From Muribaculaceae bacterium (GTDB taxonomy: Bacteria; Bacteroidota; Bacteroidia; Bacteroidales; Muribaculaceae): a stretch of DNA of 64,000 nt. Within the stretch, counting starts at the first letter, position 1, and each line of letters opens with the position of its first letter. Shown piece after piece: positions 17,717-29,638 of the stretch. The stretch lies in NCBI GenBank assembly GCA_017621845.1, contig JAGASI010000002.1, positions 1 through 64,000 on the forward strand, read 5' to 3'. The notes under the pieces were generated by a model. It saw nothing but the letters and a program-made list of their open reading frames with translations. It was not told the DNA's origin and did no database searches. Position numbers and translations under genes: made by a program.

Positions 17717-18487
17717 ATGGTTAACATTAACAGTAAGCACAAAACAAGTTCACTATCAGACTATATGGCAACTCCTGATAATAATCAACAAGTCAAGCAA
17801 CCCGGGTTTAAAAACCTGTGGAACAGGCATCTTGTATTATTCAATATATTGATAATAATTGTGAGTATACCGGTGTTGGTGTTTATCGTAAACATACTTC
17901 TTGATCTGTGGACCCACCATGGAAGTACAACGATTGTCCCCAATGTTCGTGAAATGTCCTATGATGATGCTGTCGCCGTGTTGGATGATGCCGACTTGGA
18001 ATATGTTATCGGAGACTCGGTATATGACTTGACCAAGCGTCCGGGCCAGGTGGTAGACGTCTTTCCCAAGCCCGGTGCGGTTGTCAAGCCCGGTCGAGAG
18101 GTATATCTTACCATAGTGTCGTTCTCTCCTCAGCAGATCGTGTTTGACGTGCCGGTGGATGGACAGAGCGTCAAAGCCGCCGAGGCATATCTTAAAGCAA
18201 AGGGTATCAAAAATATACATATTTTGAGAGTTCCATCGCCATATCCCGATCTTGTCCTGTCGGTCAAACAAGGCAACAGGGTATTGAAATTGGGTAGTAA
18301 AGTGCCTATTAATGCCAAGATTACACTCGAGGTCGGTCAAGTAGAGACTCCGGTATATCGTACCACGACTCTTGATAGTGCCATAGACTCGATTATGAAT
18401 ATGGAGACCGAGGAGGCCAATTCGGTTGACCCGTTTGATTCACCCACGACCAATCCCGAAGTGTCAGACGAACCGGTGTATGAATAA
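17717..18487 (+). CDS. Membrane-anchored PASTA domain protein
   Basis: The 256-residue product has a cytoplasmic N-terminal tail of about 40 residues, one transmembrane helix near residues 43-65 (LFNILIIIVSIPVLVFIV), then tandem PASTA-type repeats: TTIVPNVREMSYDDAVAVL near residue 75, FDVPVDGQSVKAAEAYL near 140 and a third, weaker one. PASTA domains bind peptidoglycan or muropeptides in kinases and PBPs; here there is no kinase or PBP domain. The C-terminus is acidic and probably disordered. Its last 8 bases overlap the rluD start, so the pair is translationally coupled, an arrangement common in Bacteroidota. Confidence 0.88.
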   Translation: MVNINSKHKTSSLSDYMATPDNNQQVKQPGFKNLWNRHLVLFNILIIIVSIPVLVFIVNILLDLWTHHGSTTIVPNVREMSYDDAVAVLDDADLEYVIGDSVYDLTKRPGQVVDVFPKPGAVVKPGREVYLTIVSFSPQQIVFDVPVDGQSVKAAEAYLKAKGIKNIHILRVPSPYPDLVLSVKQGNRVLKLGSKVPINAKITLEVGQVETPVYRTTTLDSAIDSIMNMETEEANSVDPFDSPTTNPEVSDEPVYE

Positions 18488-19592
18488 AGACGAGTCTACT
18501 GAAATCACTGATGTCGAGCAATCCCGAGGTCTGATGCCGTTGGAAGATGACCCTGAGATTGAAGAGCCAACACTTGACGATGGTGGGGGCGACCGTACGA
18601 TGTATGAACACTTCAGATTTGTTGCTGATCCAGGACAGCAGATACTGAGGGTTGACAAATTCCTGACTACACGCCTGGAACACTCTTCCCGTAACCGAGT
18701 ACAACAAGCGGCCGCCGCTGACTGCATACTGGTTAATGGCAAGCCTGTCAAGTCCAACTATAAGGTTAAGCCCGGCGATGTTATTCAGATAGTCATGGAC
18801 CGCCCCCGGTATGAGACCGAAATCATTGCCGAGGATATACCCCTTGATATAGTGTATGAAGATGATGACCTCCTGGTGGTTAACAAGCCCGCCGGACTGG
18901 TAGTCCATCCGGGACATGGCAACTGGACCGGCACGTTGGTAAATGCACTCGCCTATCATCTCAGAGACATTCCTGACTATGACCCGTCAGACCCACGCAT
19001 GGGGTTGGTCCATCGTATCGACAAGGATACATCAGGCCTGTTGGTGGTTGCCAAGACTCCTCGGGCCAAAACCCATCTGGGCAAACAATTTTTTGAAAAG
19101 ACAACCGAGCGACGTTATGTAGCCGTTGTGTGGGGGTGTCCCAATCCCAAGGAGGGTACAGTAGAGACTCTCATCGGACGTGATATACGTGATCGGCTCA
19201 GAATGGCCGTCGTAGATAATTCTGACATCGGTAAACGAGCCGTCACTCATTATAAGGTCCTTAATCCACTTGGACCGGTGAGTGTAGTGACATGTGTCCT
19301 CGAGACCGGACGCACCCATCAGATACGTGTCCACATGTCTCATCTCGGACATCCACTGTTTGCCGACGCTCGTTATGGTGGAGACAAAATTCTCCGGGGC
19401 GAGAACTCGGGGGCCTATCGTAAGTTTGTCAACGATTGTTTTGATATATGCCCTCGCCAAGCGCTTCATGCCATGACACTTGGCTTCACCCATCCGGTTA
19501 CCGGTGAGCGTATGCACTTTGAAACTCCGGTCCCTACTGATATTACGACCCTCATTTCCCGTTTTCAAGAGCGCCTAAACGCCACGGTATAA
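18480..19592 (+). CDS. rluD: 23S rRNA pseudouridine synthase RluD-type
   Basis: RluD isomerises uridines of helix 69 in 23S rRNA. The 370-residue product has an acidic N-terminal extension, an S4 RNA-binding domain near residues 55-105 (RVDKFLTTRLEHSSRNRVQ) and the catalytic motif GLVHRIDKDTSGLLVVAKT near residue 177 with its nucleophilic Asp. Later motifs are ETGRTHQIRVHM and HPLFADARYGG. The ATG at 18480 was chosen because it overlaps the PASTA gene stop by 8 bp and gives the normal family N-terminus; an upstream in-frame start at 18426 would lie inside the PASTA gene. Bacteroidota have several RluA-family members, so the exact target sites are inferred. Confidence 0.88.
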   Translation: MNKDESTEITDVEQSRGLMPLEDDPEIEEPTLDDGGGDRTMYEHFRFVADPGQQILRVDKFLTTRLEHSSRNRVQQAAAADCILVNGKPVKSNYKVKPGDVIQIVMDRPRYETEIIAEDIPLDIVYEDDDLLVVNKPAGLVVHPGHGNWTGTLVNALAYHLRDIPDYDPSDPRMGLVHRIDKDTSGLLVVAKTPRAKTHLGKQFFEKTTERRYVAVVWGCPNPKEGTVETLIGRDIRDRLRMAVVDNSDIGKRAVTHYKVLNPLGPVSVVTCVLETGRTHQIRVHMSHLGHPLFADARYGGDKILRGENSGAYRKFVNDCFDICPRQALHAMTLGFTHPVTGERMHFETPVPTDITTLISRFQERLNATV

Positions 19593-19657
19593 TTATAAGA
19601 GATAGTCCCACATAAATGTTAATGCTGAGTAGATCAGTGCTAACATTTATGTGGGAC
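19593..19657 (+). terminator. Terminator of rluD, member of a shared 3'-end repeat
   Basis: The hairpin 19605-19657 has a 17-bp stem (GTCCCACATAAATGTTA and complement) around a ~19-nt loop and is followed by AGTTTTTAAC. It starts right at the rluD stop. Its left arm, with the preceding TAAGAGA, is closely similar to the sequence at 34863-34914, which lies at the stop of the DUF5686 gene. Confidence 0.85.
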
Positions 19658-19672
19658 AGTTTTTAACAATTT

Positions 19673-19710
19673 AAGTCATGCAAGTTATAATGTAACAGCT
19701 TGCATGACTT
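19673..19710. terminator. Hairpin between convergent rluD and secA (secA terminator)
   Basis: A 12-bp perfect stem, AAGTCATGCAAG and its complement, has a 14-nt AT-rich loop. It is 19 bp past the secA stop on the minus strand, so it most likely terminates secA. Confidence 0.75.
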
Positions 19711-19728
19711 AATTTATATCAGGTTATA

Positions 19729-23091
<3,363 letters not shown>

Positions 23092-23188
23092 GTTTATATT
23101 GATTTATGTTTTTATTTTTAAGTTGATTATACTATGTTTGTAACATCGGGAGCCGAGTCAATCCGGCTATTTGGTCCGATATTGAGTA

Positions 23189-23196
23189 CAAAGGTA
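23189..23196 (-). promoter_or_regulatory. -7 element of secA
   Basis: TACCTTTG on the minus strand matches TAnnTTTG, 97 bp before the secA start. No TTG sits at the right distance. A leader of about 90 nt would result; no obvious regulatory structure was seen in it. Confidence 0.5.
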
Positions 23197-23308
23197 GAAA
23201 AAATATTGGAATTAATTGTAACGCTGTCAATTTGAGCCATCAGGGCCCGAGTTGTCTGTTGGATTTTAGGGGCACTCTTGATGACGGTAAGGTGATATTG
23301 TTGCAATA

Positions 23309-24916
23309 TTACCGTGTAATAGACAGTGGGGCCACTTCGGCTCCATTGGGCGAGCGTATTCTGAGGATACGGGTGACGGTAGGCGTTATGGCGCGGGCGT
23401 CAATCGTGGATGTGAGACGTTGGGGCTTGATGTTGGGACCGTAGATTATCGCGGGTGCCGTTGTCAAGGCCTTGGCGGTCGGATTGGCTTGTTTAAGGGA
23501 TGGATGGTTGTAGTCATCGATGAGTTGCCATCCCGGAATAATCTCGATGAAAATATCGCCGGCCGATGTCACGTCAATATTGCGGCGTCGGGCACCTGTG
23601 GGGTCGATCGCTGACGAGCCGGTGAGAAGTTCGTCAATAGTAAAGGCTTGTTTTACTCCACTCATGCGCTCGACAAACAGTGCTGCTTCATTACGCATTA
23701 CCTTGGGGTCATGGCCTTCCTTCTCGGCTTTCTTGATGTCGAGATAGAATTGTTTGTCATGATAGGCGGTTACCCAACGGCCGTTGCCGTATTTGGCCAT
23801 TAAATACATGTTGAGCAGTGACTCGGCTTTGCGTGTCGAGAACTGGCCTCCGGGAATATTCCATTTGTTGCCGTCGAGTCGGCGTGTAGTGGGTGGTGGT
23901 GTCCCGGTTATGACGATAAGGGTATTGGAAAGCCCCACCCGAGAGTCAATGGTATTTAATAATTGGGCGAGGTCTTGGTCGAGTTTGATATAGGAGTCGA
24001 TGAGTTCATAGCGGCTCTCAGAGTTTTTGGTGCCGGGGTAGGGCTTAAGTGTATAGGCGAGTGACAGCACGTCGGCACCGTCGTGTGTGCCCAGTGCCAT
24101 AGAGTTGATATATCGTGTAGCCAGACGTGTAATCTCGCGGTTGACCAGTGGGGATGACTTGAAGTTATATACTCGGTCAGGGTTTGCTTTGGCAAAGGTA
24201 TATCTAAATGGGTATTTGGTAAGATGTGACGGCAGGATGGCGCTTTGTCCTGAGATGGCGTCGGGTACCCATGTCATGGTGTCAAGACGAGTCGACAGGG
24301 GAGTCAGGCGATTGGCATTGGCCGCATCGGTCGGAAATTCTTTATAGAATGTCGTTGAAGCCCAGTTGGCTGTCTTGTCGTTGATCCATACTGCTGAGTT
24401 GGCCGAATGTCCACCGAGCAGTATGGCTGTCATGGCGTCGGGTGCTATGGCATGGGAATATGTGACACCGGCACCGGCTATACGTATCTCGTCGGCAAGT
24501 GTAGTGACGGTCAGTGATGCCGGCGAGTAGGTGCTGCTGGTGTAGTTGCCGATGGTCGTGCCGTCATCAAATACGTCGGTAAGTATTTGCTTGTCTGTGT
24601 TATATCGGGTTGATGACGCTACGCTGTTGACCGATGGAGAGCCTCCGGTCACTATCATTGCTGTGGCGGCAACGTTGTCGAGGTTGGTCCCGAAATCGAT
24701 GTTCTCGAGAGTGACACCGCCCGAGGTGAGACGGTTAAAGCCTCCATCGGTGAAGTGTGCTGACAGGTCATCGAGGTTGTCAAGATTGAGCCCGTCGACT
24801 ATGATGTTGAGAACCAGGCGTGTGGGCTGGGCACCGACGGCTATTGTAACCATCGAGGCCATCAGAAGTGCCATTAATCGTGGCGTGTGTTGGGTGGTAA
24901 TGGGCCTGTTGTTCAT
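23309..24916 (-). CDS. Alkaline-phosphatase-fold protein with degenerate active site (PafA-like)
   Basis: The 535-residue product has a signal peptide (cleavage near residue 29, VGAQ). Its layout follows the PafA/nucleotide-pyrophosphatase family: LNIIVDGLN with the first metal Asp at residue 41, GGFNRLTSGG near 58, VTGGSPSVNSV near 89, LIDSYIKLDQDLAQLLNTID near 320 and AIIYGP near 490. The usual nucleophile Thr plus PGH before the TG-G segment is replaced by LDNVAATA. The second metal Asp-His (normally ADHG) reads TGTPPPT, and the other ligand positions also look substituted. It is therefore probably a non-catalytic periplasmic or surface protein. It starts directly at the stop codon of the DUF4105 gene, so the two are coupled. 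Confidence 0.78.
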   Translation of the reverse strand: MNNRPITTQHTPRLMALLMASMVTIAVGAQPTRLVLNIIVDGLNLDNLDDLSAHFTDGGFNRLTSGGVTLENIDFGTNLDNVAATAMIVTGGSPSVNSVASSTRYNTDKQILTDVFDDGTTIGNYTSSTYSPASLTVTTLADEIRIAGAGVTYSHAIAPDAMTAILLGGHSANSAVWINDKTANWASTTFYKEFPTDAANANRLTPLSTRLDTMTWVPDAISGQSAILPSHLTKYPFRYTFAKANPDRVYNFKSSPLVNREITRLATRYINSMALGTHDGADVLSLAYTLKPYPGTKNSESRYELIDSYIKLDQDLAQLLNTIDSRVGLSNTLIVITGTPPPTTRRLDGNKWNIPGGQFSTRKAESLLNMYLMAKYGNGRWVTAYHDKQFYLDIKKAEKEGHDPKVMRNEAALFVERMSGVKQAFTIDELLTGSSAIDPTGARRRNIDVTSAGDIFIEIIPGWQLIDDYNHPSLKQANPTAKALTTAPAIIYGPNIKPQRLTSTIDARAITPTVTRILRIRSPNGAEVAPLSITR

Positions 24917-26191
24917 TTATTTATTTGAAACGCGATTGTTGGGAGGAGTGAGATTGGTGGAGTTGATTGATGTCTTGTGTCGTATATAGGCATATACCCC
25001 TGAAAGGATTATGTCTCCTGATATTAACGGCCAGAAGGCGCTATTTGTTGATTGGCTCAGTAGCGGCCATGCCGGCATTAGGAGTAGAAGAAGGATACAA
25101 TTGATTGTCATATACCATGTTAAAACATGGTTGAGTCTCTTGAACCATATTGTTATTGGTACTATCAGGGCCAATGGATTGAGCCATACCAGCAACCAGT
25201 TGGGAGAGGTTGCGTAGTGCTCGGAAATAAATACCAGAAAAGCGGTAATAAGTCCTGTGGCGCCATAAATTGTAAACATCAGGGCATATACCCAGCGTGT
25301 GATTGTCATGCGTCGGACGTCTCTTATTGCCACTAATATTATTAACGCCAATATTCCCCAACATATTGTAATGGGATGAAGATACCATGGCGTTGGTGGC
25401 AGTATCGCGTTGTCGGGTGGGGTGTCGTTGATGACTGTGGTGTGGGATACCAATGGCCGGCCGTTGACTGTGGCTTGGGTGAGTTGCCGGTCAAGGATGA
25501 CGGGGGCAAATGATTTCTCGCGGTTGTTGAGGGTGTAATCGATGCCCGACCCTAATGCCAGGTCGATGCCAAACTGATACCAAGGGTATGCCTCGTGATA
25601 AAAACGCATTATATCGCGGAATGATACATCGCCGTCGAGAGCACCGGGTGCCGATCCTAATATAATGGAGTCTCCGATGGCTTGCTCTACAATTGAGAGG
25701 GGACGTGTGGCACAGTTGTCAAGTACGTAGTTGTATCGGTATACACGATTTTGAGGGGCGAGGTTGTTGCCGATGAGGTCGATGAGGCGTCGTTTTTGCT
25801 CTGAGGTGAGGTCGAGGCGGTGGCTTACCACACGTCGGCCTTCGTCTATATATGAGTGTAAGAATGGACGCCAGTTAACAGCTGCCACCCAATAGTCGGT
25901 CTCGCCTTTGACAAAGCGGTAGACAAAGTTTGGTTGGTCAAAGTCAAACATTCCCCAAGTGACAGCAATGTCTTCATTTGGTGTTGTAATCCTGAGCGCT
26001 GAATGACCCTCGAGTTGGTATACGTCGGCTCCGGGGTAAAAGTTGACAAACTCGACTGTGGTGTCATTGGTGGCGGGAGCATAGGGCAACGTGGATGCTT
26101 TCAGGGCATACACGTTGTTGGCTGACAATATGATTGCCAACAGTATAATGCCGATGTGATGAGAGAGAAGATGTTGCCCTTTGGTATACAC
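24917..26191 (-). CDS. DUF4105 protein, candidate lipoprotein N-acyltransferase (Lnb-type)
   Basis: The GTG at 26191 was chosen: the upstream in-frame extension runs through tRNA-Cys, and this start gives a normal signal peptide (about 25 residues, ending NNVYA). The 424-residue product has a periplasmic DUF4105 domain (residues 30-230) with a conserved His in LEGHSALRI and Cys in DNCATRP, followed by four or five membrane helices from about residue 275. From memory, a Bacteroides DUF4105 protein, Lnb, has been reported to N-acylate lipoproteins using such a Cys/His pair; that function here is inference. The degenerate phosphatase gene follows with no gap. Confidence 0.8.
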   Translation of the reverse strand: MYTKGQHLLSHHIGIILLAIILSANNVYALKASTLPYAPATNDTTVEFVNFYPGADVYQLEGHSALRITTPNEDIAVTWGMFDFDQPNFVYRFVKGETDYWVAAVNWRPFLHSYIDEGRRVVSHRLDLTSEQKRRLIDLIGNNLAPQNRVYRYNYVLDNCATRPLSIVEQAIGDSIILGSAPGALDGDVSFRDIMRFYHEAYPWYQFGIDLALGSGIDYTLNNREKSFAPVILDRQLTQATVNGRPLVSHTTVINDTPPDNAILPPTPWYLHPITICWGILALIILVAIRDVRRMTITRWVYALMFTIYGATGLITAFLVFISEHYATSPNWLLVWLNPLALIVPITIWFKRLNHVLTWYMTINCILLLLLMPAWPLLSQSTNSAFWPLISGDIILSGVYAYIRHKTSINSTNLTPPNNRVSNK

Positions 26192-26220
26192 AGGGATGTC
26201 GGAGATGGCGGTTAAACAAT

Positions 26221-26244
26221 TAATCCCGCTTTGAGGCGGGATTA
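26221..26244 (-). terminator. Hairpin downstream of tRNA-Cys
   Basis: A 9-bp perfect stem (TAATCCCGC / GCGGGATTA) with a 6-nt loop begins 9 bp past the tRNA CCA end. The U-run is weak (ATTGTTTAA), so partial read-through into the DUF4105 gene is possible. Confidence 0.6.
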
Positions 26245-26252
26245 TCAGTAAT

Positions 26253-26326
26253 TGGAGGTACCTAGCAGAATCGAACTGCTGTATACGGTTTTGCAGACCG
26301 GTGCCTAACCACTCGGCCAAGGTACC
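26253..26326 (-). tRNA. tRNA-Cys (anticodon GCA)
   Basis: The minus strand folds into a full cloverleaf: acceptor GGTACCT/AGGTACC, D-arm GGCCGAGTGGTTAGGC, anticodon loop CTGCAAA giving GCA, T-loop TTCGATT, and an encoded TCCA 3' end (CCA at 26255-26253). A strong promoter lies 21-51 bp upstream. Confidence 0.95.
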
Positions 26327-26346
26327 ATGCGGTGGTTTTGTGAGTG

Positions 26347-26377
26347 CAAAGGTATGTATTCTTTTTGACTCCCACAA
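26347..26377 (-). promoter_or_regulatory. Promoter of tRNA-Cys
   Basis: TTG (26377-26375, minus), a 20-nt spacer and TACCTTTG (26354-26347) match the Bacteroidota consensus, 20 bp upstream of the tRNA. Confidence 0.75.
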
Positions 26378-26449
26378 GCCTATGCGTGTTTTTTTTGAAA
26401 TTATTTTAAGAGATGGCTTGGTTTTAAGCCTGATTAAGATTGAGGGAAT

Positions 26450-27040
26450 TTATTGGGCCAACTCGATATTGTTTTCTTTGATTAGGCGGCGCATGTTGAG
26501 GATGGCGTATCTCATACGGCCAAGAGCGGTGTTGATGCTGACACCTGTCTTTTCGGCTATATCTTTGAAGGGCATGTCATTATAGTATCTCATGACCAAC
26601 ACCTGGCGTTGCTCGGCAGGTAATGCCTTGATGAGATGGCGCAGGTCGTTGCGTATCGCTGTGTTGATCAGTAGGTCTTCAATATTATCTTCGGCATATA
26701 TGCGTTGGTTGAGTAAATCGGTGTCCGAGCCTTGAACGTTAAGGGATGTCTCGTTATGGCTCTGTCTAAAGTGGTCAATTACAATATTATGGGCGATACG
26801 GCTAATCCAGGAGGCAAATCTCCCGTCGGCGCTATAGCGTCCATGTTTGATTGTTGTTATAGCTTTGACAAAGGTTTCCTGGAACGCGTCATCGGCCAAT
26901 GATTCGTCCTTGACAAGGTATAATATATAATTGTAAACACGCTGTTGATGTCTGCTCAGCAATACATCAAAGGCCTGATTGTCTCCATTTGCAAAAGCGT
27001 TAACCAATTGGTCGTCGGTAAACTTTTTGTAATCTTGCAT
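26450..27040 (-). CDS. ECF-type RNA polymerase sigma factor
   Basis: The 196-residue product has sigma region 2 (residues 25-95: LSRHQQRVYNYILYLV, then DDAFQETFVKA and FASWISRIAHNIVIDHFR) and region 4 (residues 135-185: LPAEQRQVLVMRYYNDMPFKD, then TGVSINTALGRMRYA). No FecR-type anti-sigma gene or TonB receptor lies beside it, which sets it apart from the many SusCD/FecIR sigma factors of this phylum. It is probably controlled by its own promoter at 27161-27191 and a ~115-nt leader. The stress or signal it serves is not visible from context. Confidence 0.92.
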   Translation of the reverse strand: MQDYKKFTDDQLVNAFANGDNQAFDVLLSRHQQRVYNYILYLVKDESLADDAFQETFVKAITTIKHGRYSADGRFASWISRIAHNIVIDHFRQSHNETSLNVQGSDTDLLNQRIYAEDNIEDLLINTAIRNDLRHLIKALPAEQRQVLVMRYYNDMPFKDIAEKTGVSINTALGRMRYAILNMRRLIKENNIELAQ

Positions 27041-27344
27041 TTATTATTGTGTGATTTTGTTGATTTGGAGTAGTGGTCGGGCTATAGGCAGGGTGGTTTT
27101 TAAGTTTAAGGAAGTAGATTGGTTAATGGTTGTTGATTATTATAATCGCCAAATTGTTTACAAAGATATTGAATTATTAATACATGACAAAGCACAACAA
27201 ATGTTGTTTAGTTATTTTTAACACATGTTGCACAATAAAAAATTGAGAATGTTTGTCAAACACTCTGTTTTTAAGGATGGTATTTTACGTTGGTATCGTT
27301 GGATAACGAGGTGTAAATCTCTACCTGTGATATCTGTAGCGGTG
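27041..27344. other. Intergenic region upstream of the sigma factor gene
   Basis: This 304-bp AT-rich gap holds a consensus promoter for the sigma gene (27161-27191). The part between 27192 and the murF-alr stop is AT-rich, with no clear hairpin or small gene. Confidence 0.6.
27161..27191 (-). promoter_or_regulatory. Promoter of the ECF sigma factor gene
   Basis: On the minus strand TTTG (27191-27188), a 19-nt spacer and TATCTTTG (27168-27161) fit the housekeeping consensus. The leader to the ATG at 27040 is about 115 nt. Confidence 0.75.
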
Positions 27345-29597
27345 TCAGATGGAAGATTGGTATACGCGTTTGACGCGAGGTGATACCCAGGTGAGTACTT
27401 CATAGGGAATGGTGCCGAGCGTGTCGGCAAGGCGTTGGATAGGCGCTTGGGGTCCAAAAATTTCCACGCTTGAGCCTACACGAGCCTCCGGGCAGTCGGT
27501 AACATCAATCATACACAGGTCCATACAGATGTTGCCGACAGTAGGACACATTACCCCTGCGACCTCAAACGAGGCTGCGCCACGACTCAGCCGGCGGTTG
27601 AGGCCATCGGCATAGCCAATAGGCAGTGTCGCGATACGTGAATGACGTGTAAGGACGCCATGGCGTCCATACCCGACGGTTGCTCCGGCGTCATACTCGG
27701 TGATGGCGATGATGGTTGTCGTCAATGAAGCAACGGTAAGAAGCGGTGTCGTGAATTCGGTGCCTGCCAATGGGTCGATACCATAGAGGCCGATACCCAG
27801 TCTTACCAGGTCATGGGCATGGTCGGTATTACCAAAGCGGCGTGTGCCGGCTGTATTTAGAATATGTCGTTTGATGCCATATCCCAGATGATGTTCAAGT
27901 TTGCCGGACATATTGTTGAATAGTGAGAGTTGCCCCAGTGTATATTGATTTTCGTTAAGACAGTCGGCGGTAGAGAGGTGAGAGAAGGTGCTGGCGACCT
28001 TAAGTTTAGGGAACCGGTCAATCATCTCACAGAAGGCCTTGATTTGATTGGGCTCAAGTCCGAGGCGATGCATACCGGTGTCAAGTTTGACGTGAACATT
28101 CAGAGTCTGTCCTTCAGGAACACAGTCGTTAAGAGCGGCCGGAATAGTCGGGTCGGGGGAAATCAGCGTGGGTTGGAGACCGGCCGACACTATAGCATGG
28201 GGGTTGGTGCACCAGGGGTCGAGAACCAAGATAGGTCGTGTGACGTGGGCTTCTCTCAAGGCTATGCCTTCGTCAACGACAGCTACCGCAAAGGCATCAG
28301 CACCGGCAGCCTGGAGAGTGCGTGCGACTTCGATGGCCCCACAACCATAGGCGTCGGCTTTAATCATGGCTATAGTGCCGGTGTGGGATGGGAGCATTGA
28401 CCGGTATTGCTTGAAGTTGTGGGTCAGGGCTTCAAGATTGACAGTAAGGCGTGTGATATGCCTCAGCGAGCACAGTTGGTCACGAAGTGCCGCGTATGCG
28501 CTTTTCTCGGGGCCGTTGATATATATTGTGGCATCTCGGAAGTCACCGGTGGTCAACGCTGAAGCCAAGCTGTGTACATCGCTGTAGTGGTCGGGACCGT
28601 TGCCCGGGCCGACTGACACAACGCGGGTGACACCTGCACGTTTTAATATGGAGTCTTCAACTCGTGCTCCCAATATGGCCACAATATCGCGCGAGGGATC
28701 GGTGCGGCGCCTCAGGTAGTCAAGTGCTGTAGCGACACCGTCATTATCGGTGGCATAATAATCAAATGCTACCGAGGCTCCCTCGGGGGTGGGGGTGATA
28801 TCTATTCGACCTGACAATGGTTGGATATGGGCTGTTGATACATCGTGTCCTAAGATATAGGCCGCTACACGGCCACTTAGCGAGGTGTTGTCTCCGCTGA
28901 TGCCTATAAGTTTACGGTCTCCATATAGTTGCTTGATGACACGGTCAACAACTTCATTATCATTGTTATAAAATATTGTGGAACATGATTGGAACAACAA
29001 TGCTTTTTCCCTGCACTTTTGCTCAAGGGAAGTGAACCCTTCGTCATGTTCGTCGGTCAAGGACGTGAAAACACCTATTGTCGGATTGATGGCTTGTGCC
29101 AGTGCCGACATTTCGCCTTGATGTGACACTCCGGCCTCAATGATACCTATGTCGGCCTTAGGGTCAAGATGCCATAGTGACAGCGGAACGCCGATGTGTG
29201 AGTTCCAGGAGCGTGGACTGCGTGCAACTTTCTTCTCGCCCACCAGGAGTGCGTTAATCTGTTCCTTGACAACGGTTTTGCCACGAGATCCGGTAATTGC
29301 GACTATGGGATAGGGGATAAGATGACGTCGAGCGGTAGCGGCTTGCAAGAGTGTTTCACGTGGATTTTGAGAGATGAATATATGGGCATCGGCTTTATTG
29401 GCAAGAGGTGTGGCATCGCTTACCACAAAAGCCCTGATGCCTTTGTCATACATCTCAGACAGATATTTATGTCCGTCATCTGACGATGTGCGTATCGCAA
29501 AAAAAACTGTTTCTGGATAGTCAGCCGGTGTGCGACTGTCTGTTATAGCGTTAGGTATTGCAACCAGCTGGTCAAAAGTGAGCGTTGTCATAGTCAT
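27345..29597 (-). CDS. Fused UDP-MurNAc-tripeptide:D-Ala-D-Ala ligase / alanine racemase (MurF-Alr)
   Basis: One chain carries two sequential cell-wall activities: alanine racemisation (PLP) and addition of D-Ala-D-Ala to the UDP-MurNAc-tripeptide (ATP). Residues 1-370 form MurF with the ATP loop GSRGKTVVKEQ near residue 105 and a GVSHQGEM motif near 160. Residues 380-750 form Alr with the PLP Lys in MIKADAYGCGA near 410, MHRLGLEP near 520 and the catalytic Tyr in VGYGRHG near 655. The fusion is typical of Bacteroidota. ATGs at 29597 and 29591 are both good starts (750 or 748 residues); a longer in-frame extension to 29672 looks non-conserved. It follows the GSCFA gene, as is usual. Confidence 0.93.
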   Translation of the reverse strand: MTMTTLTFDQLVAIPNAITDSRTPADYPETVFFAIRTSSDDGHKYLSEMYDKGIRAFVVSDATPLANKADAHIFISQNPRETLLQAATARRHLIPYPIVAITGSRGKTVVKEQINALLVGEKKVARSPRSWNSHIGVPLSLWHLDPKADIGIIEAGVSHQGEMSALAQAINPTIGVFTSLTDEHDEGFTSLEQKCREKALLFQSCSTIFYNNDNEVVDRVIKQLYGDRKLIGISGDNTSLSGRVAAYILGHDVSTAHIQPLSGRIDITPTPEGASVAFDYYATDNDGVATALDYLRRRTDPSRDIVAILGARVEDSILKRAGVTRVVSVGPGNGPDHYSDVHSLASALTTGDFRDATIYINGPEKSAYAALRDQLCSLRHITRLTVNLEALTHNFKQYRSMLPSHTGTIAMIKADAYGCGAIEVARTLQAAGADAFAVAVVDEGIALREAHVTRPILVLDPWCTNPHAIVSAGLQPTLISPDPTIPAALNDCVPEGQTLNVHVKLDTGMHRLGLEPNQIKAFCEMIDRFPKLKVASTFSHLSTADCLNENQYTLGQLSLFNNMSGKLEHHLGYGIKRHILNTAGTRRFGNTDHAHDLVRLGIGLYGIDPLAGTEFTTPLLTVASLTTTIIAITEYDAGATVGYGRHGVLTRHSRIATLPIGYADGLNRRLSRGAASFEVAGVMCPTVGNICMDLCMIDVTDCPEARVGSSVEIFGPQAPIQRLADTLGTIPYEVLTWVSPRVKRVYQSSI

Positions 29598-29638
29598 AAA
29601 TTTAATTGCACGATTAGCATCATTCAACCTTTTAGGGT

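Noticed and set aside
24917..26377. Longer DUF4105 reading frame starting at 26377
   Set aside because: It would read through the complete tRNA-Cys and its terminator; the GTG at 26191 gives a proper signal peptide.
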